Source: Salticus scenicus
Lineage: Eukaryota > Arthropoda > Arachnida > Araneae > Salticidae
Assembly (NCBI GenBank): GCA_963930645.1
Contig: OZ005662.1
Coordinates: forward strand, 1,788,936 to 1,852,935
DNA: 64,000 nucleotides
Reading direction: 5' to 3'
The notes below the pieces were generated by a model that saw nothing but the letters and a program-made list of their open reading frames with translations, ran no database searches and had not been told where the DNA came from. The position numbers and the translations under genes were made by a program. This document shows positions 1 to 10,329 of this stretch, piece after piece. The first letter of the stretch is position 1. Each line of letters begins with the position of its first letter.

Positions 1-2404
1 TCAAGTACATGTAATAGACAGTCAATGATGAAGAAATGCTATCAAGCATACATATGTGCATACTGACGATTGCTGCAATACAAAATTTCATGTATTGTTT
101 ACTGTTTTATTTTTAGATATACCTGAAACTTACATACAGCATATATTAGTAGTAAATGGTGCATTACAGAATTTCATGCAATTTTTAGTGACAGTGACAT
201 GTTTATTCAGTGATTTTTTTTTTTTTTCATGTATGCAAAACATACATACGTGCACATTGATGATTGCTGCGATTGGGAATTTCATGAAATAAAACATAAT
301 GTGTATGTACATGTACATATATATATATACATTGTATGTGTATATACATATATATATATATATATAATATACAAACCGGTGTATGTGCCGCAGCCCTTAC
401 GAAAAAAAAAAGCTATTTTTTCTTGGCTGCAACCCTTACAAGAAGTTCAGATAATACATATATTTTTTTCTTCCGTTATCACAATCTTCAAAAATTAACT
501 TTTTTTTTTCAGTGTTTACATGGGGAAGGGTAGATAAACGGTAAAAATTAAGAGAATATCAAAAACAATATAAATAGTAACTGTCTCCTATTCGGATAGT
601 GTATTTCCCTGAGCTACGAGGATATGATGATGTGCACTGCAAAGCTGAATAAAAGCGTTTGTGTTAAAACAAAGGGGGCAGACAGAAAACTTCAGTTAAA
701 GTAAACATTTTTCTTTGGTGAGCAGCTGGAATCGATTATGTAATATGATAATAATTAGCACAAGACTTTGAATAAACACCATAAAATGCAAGAACTCTCA
801 ACAATTGTTTTGGGTCGAAAGAAAACACGACTCTTTATCAGGCGAACAAAGTACGCATGAGTGCTGCAAACAAAATGGCAACACATATCACATAAATAAA
901 TGAAAAAGAAAATTCAAAACCCAAAAGTGGGCCGAGTTAAAATAAAAAAAGGTGGGGTTAAACAATTAAAACACAACCAGTGAAATAAAAATTTTAAATG
1001 AATGGCACTAATAAATGCGAAAGAAAAGGGGGTGATTTAACAAATAAATTCATGAATGCTTCAGAAAATAAAAGAAGAAAACAAAGAAATTTCTTTGCAT
1101 AAAAGAAAATAAATTACTGGGTGCAGCTAATTCATTGTGCATGAATCTGAAAATTTTTTCAGTAACAATTAGTACTATTACTCACATGTGCATGCGTGTC
1201 ACATGCATTAAAAAAAAAAAAAATGTGCAGGAACTGAGAATGCATGAAAATAAACATATGCACAAAATCTTCTTATGTTTCTCTATCATTGGATAGGCTG
1301 TCTGTCGGGCATTTGGCAACAATTTTTTAGTTTTCAGAAAAGGTCGATGGCTAATACATAAGTGGTTTTTTTCATAAAAAGTGATGACTATGGCTCATGC
1401 CAGTAATAAAAGCACTTTTGTGGTTGAAAAATATAAAATGATAGACAAATATATACAAATGTGTACTCTTAAAACATTTTTCTGCATGTATCGTAGCTTT
1501 GATGTAAAAACAATACACTTATATTTAAACTATAAACAAGTTTTGTTGTGTCTGTGTGTGTGTGTGTTTATTTAAATAATATAATTCACATAAATAGGAA
1601 AAAAAAATTCTCTTTTAAAAATTAATTTCCACACATAAATTATACCAGATAGGTTTTTAACAACTTGCAATATAAACTGTTGGAAAAATTAGTGGTAAAA
1701 TGTACACGACAGTTGTTTTTAATTGAAATAGCTAAGATGACTTTCATCAGGTCAAAAATGTCAAAGTGCAGTGGGAAAGCAAAAGTGTAATATTGTAGAC
1801 TTAAGTCAACACAGATTACATACCTGCAAAATGAAAATGTAATCAAAGTCAAAAGGCATTCCTAAAAAAAAAAATTGTATTTATTTGTTGATTTTTTTTC
1901 ATCTTAAACCATCCTATTCAGCAGGGATTTGGTTTTTGATGTCAAAAAGTGACATTTGAAATAACTATCTAAACCTTCCCAGTAGCAGAAACAGTGCAGC
2001 ATGGCAGCGAGTGCTGCAGATTTTTTCAAACTCTGTATATTAATTTAACATCTCAAAAATAAGTGTCAAGCAAAACAAATCCTTCCGAGTCATTTGGAAG
2101 AGTAGGTTGATTTCTCTTTTTCTTATCAAGTAGCCATCATTTTGCTTCAAAATGGCAGCTACAAATTATTAATTGACTTGGTAGAAATATTGATGGTGGC
2201 TGTACATATGGAGTCTTAAGCAAATCGGTTCATAAATACCTTTTATGTGAAACTTCCAAGTGGTTTATTAGCCCTTGGAAACAAGATGACGAGCATTAAA
2301 ACTGTGGATGGATTTCTGCCTATGACAGAATTTAATTTAGTACGACAGGACTGCTTATATTTGTATTTTAACACCCTTTGAAAAAAAAAATCTGAAACAC
2401 TAGT
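1..2404. other. AT-rich intergenic DNA, no supported gene
   Basis: No reading frame here resembles a known protein; the short frames are low-complexity. A (TA)/(CA) microsatellite lies at about 316-370 and A or T runs recur throughout. A short stretch around 1827-1862 on the minus strand has a good acceptor and donor, but is too short to call an exon. Confidence 0.6.
316..370. repeat. TA/CA microsatellite
   Basis: Alternating TA with short CA/TG interruptions, containing an uninterrupted (TA)n block near 347-366. It explains the small Tyr/Ile-rich frames that overlap it. Confidence 0.85.
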
Positions 2405-2421
2405 TTAACCCTTAAATGCCT
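2405..2421. repeat. piggyBac left end: TTAA plus terminal inverted repeat
   Basis: TTAA followed by CCCTTAAATGCCT, the inverse of the right-end sequence at 5311-5323. It lies on the 3' side of the minus-strand transposase. Confidence 0.9.
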
Positions 2422-2541
2422 GATTTTTTAAAAATAAATTGAAAAATGTTTTTTGACTTTCAATTCTTAAACAAATCATGGGAAAAATACTAAAAAAAAT
2501 CTTATCTTGTTTTTCGTATGGTTTAAGGTTAAAAAACAGTT

Positions 2542-2560
2542 TGTTGCCAATTGGCAACAA
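2542..2560. promoter_or_regulatory. Subterminal palindrome of piggyBac, left copy
   Basis: A perfect palindrome GTTGCCAATTGGCAAC about 130 bp inside the left end. Similar palindromes occur near the other end at about 4940-4958 (GTTGCCAATCGGCAAC) and 5291-5308 (GTTGCCAAAAGGCAAC). Matched subterminal palindromes suggest transposase recognition sites; that role is inferred. Confidence 0.6.
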
Positions 2561-2785
2561 TGGGCTTTAATAGAAGTAATAATTTTCTTCGATAAAATTC
2601 TGTACAATTAAACACATGTGAATTTTAAGAACTAGTATAAGAAATTCCCACACAGCACTTTAAAAAATAGTTAATTCTGATTAATGATACAAAAATTTAT
2701 TGCAAAATATTAGAAAAATCAATGTGGAGTACAAGATAATGTGCTTACTTCATGATACTTGACAGTATGAGTACAAATTATTTAG

Positions 2786-3253
2786 TTAAGGGATTATATG
2801 GAATTTTTTGAAACAATTATGTTTATTAAAACAGAGTCCAACACCACATTTTTCACATTTTGTTACAGTGCATCCTTTACAATTTGGGAATTTGCATCTC
2901 ATCTTTTTCTCTGCATATAGAGGCATATGTCCTGTTTGATCCAATCGAACATCTTTAGGTGGTACGTACTGTGATGGACCTCTATGCTTTTTTACCTGAA
3001 TTTCTTTTTCAATGATAGATGAAGGTCTTCCACGTTTAGGGGTACATTTACTTCCAACCATGCATAATGATCTTGCAAGTTCTGCTCTGAACTTTGATTG
3101 AGACAATATCTCAGATCCATGTCCATTATCATTCAAAACTCTTTTGTAGAGAAGCCACGCATTTACTACAGTCAAGTCAAGCAAATGGTAAAAGATTCTG
3201 AGATACCATTTGCGACTACGAGTGTTAATTTTATATCGGGCCATTAAGCTATC
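2786..3253 (-). pseudogene. piggyBac transposase, C-terminal part with Cys-rich domain
   Basis: Continues the transposase on the far side of the 106-bp insertion, starting with DSLMARYKI. It carries the conserved KWYLRIFYHLLDLTVVNAW block and ends in a cysteine-rich zinc-binding tail (repeated CxxC near 2830-2890) used by piggyBac proteins for end binding. The insertion lies exactly between GGVDLL and DSLMA; the two halves are in register once the insert and one TA are discounted. Confidence 0.9.
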
Positions 3254-3255
3254 TA

Positions 3256-3361
3256 CCTAACAACACACTTATCCATAGTACATCCTGAGGATGTCCCTTG
3301 GATATGCTTTCATCCATAGGATATCCTGAGGATGTGTTGTGGATAAGATGTGCTGTTAGGG
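3256..3361. mobile_element. Palindromic-array element inside piggyBac (106 bp, TA duplication)
   Basis: The left end is CCTAACAACACA and the right end is the inverse of CCCTAACAGCACA, and TA flanks both sides (3254-3255 and 3362-3363). Inside, CTTATCCA...TGGATAAG forms an inner inverted repeat and CATCCTGAGGATG, a perfect palindrome, occurs twice. Discounting the element and one TA puts the transposase back in frame (Leu-Leu then Asp-Ser), which fixes both boundaries and the 2-bp duplication. It has no coding capacity, so it was moved by an unseen transposase that uses TA sites. Confidence 0.85.
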
Positions 3362-3363
3362 TA

Positions 3364-4757
3364 AAAGGTCAACTCCTCCCATATGTCGATTGTATTCCTG
3401 AATTACGTATGGGCAATCAACTTCAATGATTTTCTTTTGACTCCTGTCAAAACGGTTCACTTTTTTTACAGGATTTGTTCCAGCAAAAGTAGATAACATC
3501 GTGACGAATTTATTGTCTTTCCAGACTAGTGATGAAATGTCAATGTGATCTACACTTGTGGTATATTCGAATGAAGTACCCCGATCTAAAACCTTTAAGG
3601 ATTTTTCGTCTGGTAATTTGCATCCAGGAATTCTATTTCTTCTTACTGTGCTCAACGTGTGAATTCCACTCTTTGCCAAATGAACCATCAGTGGCAATGC
3701 TGTATAGTAGTTGTCAAAATACAACTTATGGTTTACTGATCGTGGTATTCTTCTTGACAGTCTAATGACTATATTGCTTGAAGGACCGAAGTCTGGTTCA
3801 GTTACTGGTCTCATTAGAATATTTTCTTCTCCTGAATATACTTCAAAATTATACGCATACCCAGAAATACCTGCAAGTACAAAAAGTTTAAAACCCCATT
3901 TATGGGGTTTCTTTGGCATATACTGCTTAATGTAATGTCGAACTTTTGTAGCACACATCTGCTCGTTAATTGAGATTTTCCTAAAAAGGAATAGAAGATA
4001 AACTGTTGTTCAAAATATCAATGACAGGTCGAAGTTTGTGTAGTCTATCATGATTTGAATCACCTCTAGGTAGATGTGTTTGGTTGTCATTAAAATGAAT
4101 AAATCTTCTGATTTTCTCAAAGTGATCTCTTTTTATTGTGTCCTGAATCAAGGGAAAACCAAGTTCATGACTCCAATACGATCGAGCACTAGGCAAATGT
4201 ACTAATGACATATATAGTATTATCCCCAAAAACTGTCTTATGTCTTGTGGTGTGAAATTTGTAGGTTTGGATGGATTTTTTTGGCAGGCATATAAATTGC
4301 TTTCTTTTAATATTTTTTCAATAAACTCATCCGAAAAAAAATATTTGAAAAAAGCTAGCGGTGTATCTAGCTCATTCACTATGGATGGAATAGTATCATT
4401 TCCGCTAAACTTTATCTGGTTTTCATTTACCTTTATAGTCCCTTTTTTCCAAACAATCTCCCTTTTACGCAGTTTAGATTTTTTCTCTTTACTACATGTC
4501 GGAACAGCCATTTCGCTATTAGAGTCTTCAGTCTGATGATTAGTTGCGTTTTCAGTGACTTCAGCAGTATTTGAAACCGTTTGAATGTTCTCTAAATCTG
4601 GTTCACTATCATCTGACTCAACTGAAATTCTATCTAAACTTGCTTCACACTCCCAGTCCGATTCATCCGATTCCAAATCATATTCATCTTCACTATTTGA
4701 CCACTTATTTACCAATTCTTCTATTTCTTTTTCAGTCAAATACTTTTTTCGAGGCAT
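3364..4757 (-). pseudogene. piggyBac transposase, N-terminal and catalytic part (broken)
   Basis: The start at 4757 opens an acidic Ser/Glu-rich N-terminus typical of PGBD transposases, followed by a DDE_Tnp_1_7-type core. The frame stops after the SIPF motif near 3981 and the homology resumes one frame over just downstream, so there is a single frameshift near position 4000. In the resumed frame the motif expected as S-I-D-E-Q reads S-I-N-E-Q: the codon at 3965-3967 is AAC, replacing the first catalytic aspartate. The second acidic site (YFDNYYTALPL, near 3713) and the third (GGVDLL, near 3369) are intact. The frame then runs into the inserted element at 3363. This is piggyBac-superfamily with high certainty and non-functional on three counts. 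Confidence 0.92.
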
Positions 4758-4938
4758 ACTAAAAATAACAAAGTGAAATTTTCAGAAAATAAAATGTAGA
4801 AAAATACATTACACACATTAAAAAAAAATAAACTACAATTATATAGTACTATAGAAATAATCTTCTTCTCCAAAATATAAAAGAAAGTAAAACGAAACTT
4901 GCTGATTGTTCTATAGGCTTACTGGCACTTCATGCCTA

Positions 4939-5309
4939 TTGTTGCCAATCGGCAACACACACACAAGTCTGCTTACAACAAATATTTTATTGTTAAATAT
5001 CCATAAACAATCATAAACATGGTCTACATACCTTACTTTTCCAAGCAATAATTTTCACCTGATAACTGCAGAAAAATTAAAATATTTGAAAGCTTCCAAA
5101 CTAAGTGAAAAGCACATGTAACAACGACTGAAAAAAAAATAAATCTGTCTTTATTTTCCTAAAGTGTAGTGTCGCCATATACACCTTGAAAATTGGTTTA
5201 CTGATAATTTCACTGTGTATTTTATTGGCAGCATTAGGCATTAGAGCTTCAATATAATTCTAATGGTATATTAGGGGGCTAAGTTGGGTATGTTGCCAAA
5301 AGGCAACAC
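4939..5309. promoter_or_regulatory. Subterminal palindromes of piggyBac, right copies
   Basis: Two GTTGCC...GGCAAC palindromes, one near 4940 and one ending about 15 bp inside the right end. They match the left subterminal palindrome with changed central bases, so the six-base arms look like the conserved part. Confidence 0.55.
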
Positions 5310-5310
5310 G

Positions 5311-5327
5311 AGGCATTTAAGGGTTAA
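5311..5327. repeat. piggyBac right end: terminal inverted repeat plus TTAA
   Basis: AGGCATTTAAGGG followed by TTAA, the inverse of the left end. It lies on the 5' side of the transposase. Confidence 0.9.
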
Positions 5328-5526
5328 ATAATCTGGAAATATTCAGCCAACACCTGTTGGTTCTGTAGTCAAAATACAAAACTACGAACCTGAAAGTTGT
5401 GAGTTCGATCCTCACCAATGGGGAAAGTTAAAGAAAAACGTTTTTACAGATTTCACAATTAAGATAGAGTAAGAAATTATATGGTAAAATTGGATATTGG
5501 CAAGCATTTTCAAAGTGGAACACTAT
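5328..5526. other. Short intergenic segment
   Basis: A tRNA T-arm-like string (GTGAGTTCGATCCTCACC) sits near 5398-5417, but no anticodon or acceptor arms can be built around it. It is probably the remnant of a tRNA-derived SINE. Confidence 0.35.
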
Positions 5527-5867
5527 GGCTGGGATTGCGGTGCCTCGCTCAACACTATCTTACGCACAAACTCTGTCTTAAGATGTAAACAAAACGCAAG
5601 TCGTATTGCAGTGCTTCACTATCTTACGACGACATCAGAGCTATCTTAAGCCGAATCGTAACTGGATGCGCGCGCAATCACAACATAGCTCACTATGCGT
5701 CTCCCATTGGCTGGCTGGCTTTCTCTTACGAGGACAGGCGGAGGACTTACGCTTGAGGCACCGCAATACCAAGTTAAGATCGTTCTTAACCACGCCCATG
5801 TACGAAAGTTCGTAGGATTTAAGATCAGACTTAAGAACGAGGCACCGCAATCCCAGCCTATAAATTG
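5527..5867. mobile_element. Inverted-repeat MITE with GGCTGGGATTGCGGTGCC ends
   Basis: The left arm GGCTGGGATTGCGGTGCC recurs inverted at the right end near 5849-5867. The flanks read TAT on both sides, suggesting a 3-bp duplication as in PIF/Harbinger elements. The interior is more GC-rich than its surroundings and explains the overlapping Arg/Ser-rich frames. No transposase is present. A string matching this end (GAGGCACCGCAATC) also occurs near 40512. Confidence 0.75.
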
Positions 5868-5980
5868 GTAAAGACGCAAAATGCCAGATTGAAAGAAATA
5901 GTCCTATCATACTAAAAATAAAAAAAGATTGTTCTTTTAAAGGAATTAAAAAAATGAAAAATAAAAAGTTGTTATAGTTA

Positions 5981-6534
5981 GGGGGCGTCCATCAATTACG
6001 TGAGGCGGTTTTGACGATTTGTTGACACCCCACTAATCTCATGCATGATTTTACAAAATTCGTATTTTTACTGTAAATGCGTTGGATTTATTTTAAAAAG
6101 CACAATTTGCTTTATTATTTTTATTAAAGACTAGTTTTTACGATTGCATAGATCGTAGTCTAGAATCACAGTAATAAAACTGAAGAATAAAATACTTAAA
6201 CAGAAACTAATCTGAGTCGTTGTGATACACTCAGCTCGTTCGCTGCAATGTTCGGTGAGTCACACGTGTGGCTGGCCGATGGCGCCCTAAAACAATTGAA
6301 AGGCTGCTTTGCGGCGTTCGGATAGCTACGATAAATATTTTCGTGTCAGATTTTGCCATATCTAAATCAAGAAACATGTTTTAATAGAATTTAAATAAAT
6401 TTTCTTGCAATTTTACTGTTTTTTGCAGGAGAAAAATTATATGATATTTGCCGAGATCCCCCCTGTTCCCCACGTGAGATTAGGTTTGACTCCCCCCCCC
6501 CCCTGAACACCTCACGTAATTAATGGATGACTCC
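5981..6534. mobile_element. Non-autonomous element with TTA duplication, Harbinger/ISL2EU-like
   Basis: The left end GGGGGCGTCCATCAATTACG is matched by the inverse of the right end around 6505-6534 (ACGTAATTAATGGATGACTC). TTA flanks both sides (5978-5980 and 6535-6537). A 3-bp TTA/TWA duplication points to PIF/Harbinger or ISL2EU; family placement is inferred from duplication length only. There is no coding sequence inside. Confidence 0.75.
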
Positions 6535-6825
6535 TTATACTATAAAAATTATACATAAACTGTTATAAAAACGTTTTTTAATTTAATATATTTTTTCTGC
6601 TGCATTATCATTTGATTTCTAAAAATATAATAAATTAAAAAAAGAAAAAAAATTGCTTTCAAACGAATGTATTAAATAGAAAAATACATAGCGTATAGCT
6701 GTTGCTAAGGTACGCAGATGATTACAATAAAAGAATAAATTTATGAAAAATGAAGCATAAAAGCCAATGTTTAAACTGGAAAAAAAATTAATTTAAAAAA
6801 TTCAAATCTGAAAAAATCCCGATGA

Positions 6826-6955
6826 GGTGCACACCTGCAGGATCTCAGGTACCTATATGCCAAATTTGGAAGCTCTGCAATCAGTAGTGTGAGCACCAGA
6901 GTGCAGACAGACACACACACACACATGGATACTTTTTATTTATATAGATGACAGA
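6826..6955. repeat. Probable 3' tail of an RTE-type LINE or derived SINE
   Basis: A stretch reading 'CCAAATTTGGAAGCTCTGC' followed by CAGACAGACACACACACACA and ending in an AT-rich ATATAGATGACAG tail. This order (target-pairing-like text, CAGACA microsatellite, TATATAGAT tail) is typical of RTE 3' ends. No coding part is attached. Confidence 0.4.
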
Positions 6956-7377
6956 TAAAGTTCATTAATAAACTTTAATGATACCCTTATATGGTCTAAA
7001 TATGTACACTAGTTTTTGGGGGTGGGCGGAGGGGGGGGGGCACTACGATCACACCTGCAAATTTTTTATTTAAAGAAAAACCATCTAGCAATTATACAGC
7101 AGTAAATAACTTCTTACTTACAATTTTTATCCACCGGGTACTTATATGGCCTGTTAACCTTCTCATGCATTTTTTATATTTATAGAGTGAGATAAGATAA
7201 GGGTACCCAGTTTTTTTATTTTTCTTTCATGTACACGGAGCATACATTCATGTGTATAAGTGTTCGCTGTAATATAGAATCGTTAATTTTTTTTTTCTTA
7301 TTCATGCACAACAAAGTAGAGTTATCTTTTGATTTTTTTTATATCTTTTTGTTTTCATCACGGATTTAAAGAGAAGG

Positions 7378-7970
7378 ATGTATTACGTATGTTACGGAAA
7401 GGTAGTAATTTTCATCTTACAGATAGAGGGCGACCAAATCTCGAAAATACACCAATCAGCGCGTTTTTACATTTCTGGCTGTTAGTTCGTTGGATGACTG
7501 AAGCCGAAGGAGTGGGCTTTCCCTTTCTTCCGATAAGTTTCAAAGATACTACACCAGGCGGCGATCAAATCGCTTTCCTGGACTGGGCTGAATTAATGCG
7601 GAAAGGGAAGCTTATGTTCCGGCCACGGATTAGGAGACCAGGATAGAACACTAGATAGGGCAGCGAGCGCGAAAATAGAAGCTTTCCTTTCCGCATTAAT
7701 TCAGCTGACCAGAGTAAGCGATCCGATCGCCGCCTGGTGTAGTATCTTTGAAACTTATCGGAAGAAAGGGAAAGCCCGCCCCTTAGGCTTCAGTCATCCA
7801 ACGAACGAACAGCCAGAAATGTAAAAACGCGCTGATTGGTGGATTCTCGAGATTGGTCGCCCTCTATATGAAAGATGAAAATTACTACCTTCCCGTAACG
7901 TTAGTAATATATCCTATAGAATCTCCTAATCCGTGGTTCCGGCGCTCGCTACCCTATCTAGTTTTAATTC
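7378..7970. mobile_element. Foldback element, about 590 bp, two long inverted arms
   Basis: The segment 7378-7640 is repeated in inverse at about 7676-7930, and a second short block (ACTAGATAGGGCAGCGAGCGC, 7648 on) is inverted at about 7938-7965. The arms share long identical runs such as TTTCAAAGATACTACACCAG and the inverse. It is distinctly more GC-rich than its flanks. The 105- and 98-residue frames on the plus strand are arm sequence, not genes. Confidence 0.8.
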
Positions 7971-8160
7971 CTATAGACTCTTCTTCCTTGGTTTATACAC
8001 ATTGTTCATGGAAACATATATTTAGTTTTCATTCTTTATATTTCGACACGTATTCTGAAATTTTTACAACTCTGAAATTTTCAAATCTACTTACATACCA
8101 ACTTGCGAAAGTTCAGGAAAGCTATATACACAATGAAAGATTTCTATGAAACACACATAA

Positions 8161-9480
8161 TCAGCTCGTGACCCACAGTTTGGGAACCACTGCTCTAGAA
8201 CATTCTTTACGCACATATGTCTGCCTAGGGTATAAATGCGTAGGTAACTTTTTAGGAAGCATTAATTTTTCTTTTCTTTTTTTTTCTAAATACAACGATT
8301 TTTTTTCTTCTTTCTCACCTAGGTGAATGCGAAGATGACTTTTTGCACTACTCATTTGAAGAAATTAATTAGAACATACTTTCCACACATATAGTTTTTC
8401 TCCGATACGAATGCGAAGATCATTTTTTAGATGACTTAATTGAGAAAATTCTTCACACTGTATGGCTTTTCTCCTGTATGAATTAGATTATGCTTCTTTA
8501 GATTAGTAAATCGAGAAAATCCTTTAGATTTTCATATACATATGGTTTTCTCCAGTATGAATGCGAAGATGTCTCGTTCTTAGCAGAAAATTTTTAGATC
8601 ATTCTTCACACACATATTGTTCTTCTCCATTATGCACACGATGTTTTTTCAGATCGCTTATTTGAAAAAATCTTTTCGAACATTCCTCACGCACATTAGG
8701 TTTTTCTCCTGTATGAATGGGAAGATGTTTTTTTAGATTTCCCTTCTCAGAAAATGCGTTAGAACATTCTTTATACACAAATGGATTTTTACCTGTATGA
8801 ATGCAAAGATGTGTCCTTAAATGGTTCTTTTTAGAAAATTCTTTCGAACATTTTTCACACACATATGGTTTTCCTCCTGTATGAATGCGAAGATGTATCG
8901 TTAGACTGCTCTTAGATGAAAATTCTTTAGAACATTCTTCACACACATATGGTTTTTCTCCCCTATGAACGCCAAGATGTGCCATTAAATTGATCTTTTG
9001 AGAAAATCCTTTGGAACATTCTTCACACACATACGGTTTTTCTCCTGTGTGGATGTGAAGATGTTGTCTTAAACTGCTCTTTTCAGAAAATCGTTTAGAA
9101 CATTCTTTACACATATATGGTTTTTCTCCAGTATGCACGCGAAGATGTGTCGTTAGACTGCTCTTAGCAGAAAATTCTTTAGAACATTCTTTACACACAT
9201 ATGGTTTTTCTCCAGTATGAATACGAAGATGTCTCATAAGGTTACTCTTATTAGAAAATCCTTTAAAGCATTCTGTACACTCATACGGCTTTTCTTCCGC
9301 ATATTTAGATAGATGTATATTCATATTTTCAATGTTTAAATTATTTATGAAACTTGTCACAAATTTGAAATGTGGAACCATGGAGGTATCTGGAGGGAGT
9401 CTTTTCCTTCCAAACTGAGGCAGGTGCGATGCGGTTTCGCTTTCCCCTTTGGAATGCGTCACACCCACTTTGGTGACCAA
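8161..9480 (-). pseudogene. C2H2 zinc-finger protein, decayed
   Basis: From the ATG at 9480 a 293-residue frame carries an N-terminal stretch without fingers (about 70 residues), then six clean C2H2 fingers with TGEKPY linkers, then two degraded ones in which a zinc-binding Cys is Tyr or Arg. The frame ends near 8599 where the expected Cys codon TGT reads TGA. Homologous but shifted finger sequence continues to about 8161. Such proteins bind DNA as transcription factors or transposon repressors. It is divergent from, and 76 bp away from, the THAP exon at 9556. Decay at the 3' end argues for a pseudogene, though a truncated product from 9480 to 8599 could still be made. Confidence 0.82.
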
Positions 9481-9555
9481 AACATCCCGTTCTTCTCAAT
9501 GTTAGCTTATGTTAACGCAAAGAGTATTTTTATTTATTTTTAATTAAAACAAATC

Positions 9556-9626
9556 ATGGTAACTTGTTGTGCATGCGGATGCACAAACAGATCAAATCCG
9601 AATAAAACTAGCGTTACTTTTCATCG
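9556..9626 (+). CDS. THAP-domain protein, first coding exon
   Basis: From ATG at 9556 the product starts MVTCCACGCTNRSNP and ends at ...VTFHR, the standard opening of a THAP zinc finger: C-x(3)-G-C of the C2CH module, then the TFHR block. The frame meets a stop at 9628, but a strong donor (CG|GTAAAT) at 9627 splits the Arg codon after two bases, a common intron position in THAP genes. THAP proteins bind DNA and are related to P-element transposases. The second half of the domain (W...CSxHF) is not seen downstream on this strand within the window, so the gene is either long-introned or an orphan fragment. It is too short for a usual frame scan. Confidence 0.72.
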
Positions 9627-9639
9627 GTAAATTATTTTT

Positions 9640-10329
9640 TTTCTTTCTTTAAGTTTACTATATTTTGTGCATCTGTCATGTGTCATTGCTACATTTTTTA
9701 TTTTTTTCCCTCGTTCCATTCGCTGATGAGGTTAATAAAATATCAATTAAATTATTCAATATTCATTTCTTTTTAATGATTTAATTTTTCTGAGACAAAT
9801 TTACCGGAATAATATTATACTTCCTGTAACTTTGATTTTTGTTTTGTTTTTTCTCGTGAACGAAAACAATTTCTTCAGCATGCTTTTATGGATAAGTATT
9901 TTACTTTCTTCTATATGCATTACACAGAAAGTATTTTCGTGATATTTTGCAAAATCTTGTTTTTGAAGGATTTGCACTTTTGGGAAGTTTTAATCCTTTT
10001 TAAAAATTTTTGCATATAACTGAATTTATAGGTAATACATGAAAAAAAAAAAAATAATAATAATATAGTGATTCACATTTTTTATTTCTACCAAATATTT
10101 TTTACATGTGCTTTTAAGCATTATATATAACATCCTTGAAATAAAAAATTTGTTATATAATTTCCTGTCATTAATTACAATCAAGGTGAAAAACTGTTTT
10201 ATTCGTTTTTTTTTTTTTTTTTTTTTTTTTTGAAACTGAGAAAGATACTTTTTTAATTCTTATACAATGCATATTTTTAATTGAAATTCATTGTCATGAA
10301 TTCAGTTCCATAACACAATTTAATAAAAT
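9640..10329. other. AT-rich spacer
   Basis: Contains poly(A) with AATAATAATA near 10040-10065 and a poly(T) run of about 23 near 10207-10230. No gene or element end is seen. It would be intron if the THAP exon at 9556 is spliced forward. Confidence 0.5.

Larger units (their letters stand above)
2409..5323 (-). mobile_element. piggyBac-superfamily DNA transposon (2.9 kb, inactivated)
   Basis: Both ends are visible. The left end reads CCCTTAAATGCCT from 2409 and the right end is its inverse ending at 5323, and each is flanked outward by TTAA (2405-2408 and 5324-5327), the hallmark target duplication of piggyBac. The interior carries a piggyBac-type transposase on the minus strand, in three pieces. 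Subterminal palindromes of the type GTTGCCAATTGGCAAC occur near both ends. A 106-bp foreign element interrupts the transposase. The element is therefore structurally complete but cannot make its own transposase. Confidence 0.93.

Noticed and set aside
1827..1862. Possible 36-bp exon on the minus strand with good acceptor and donor
   Set aside because: Too short, no neighbouring exons and no recognisable peptide.
7329..8149. Plus-strand frames of about 100 residues
   Set aside because: They lie in the two arms of a foldback element and show no protein motif.
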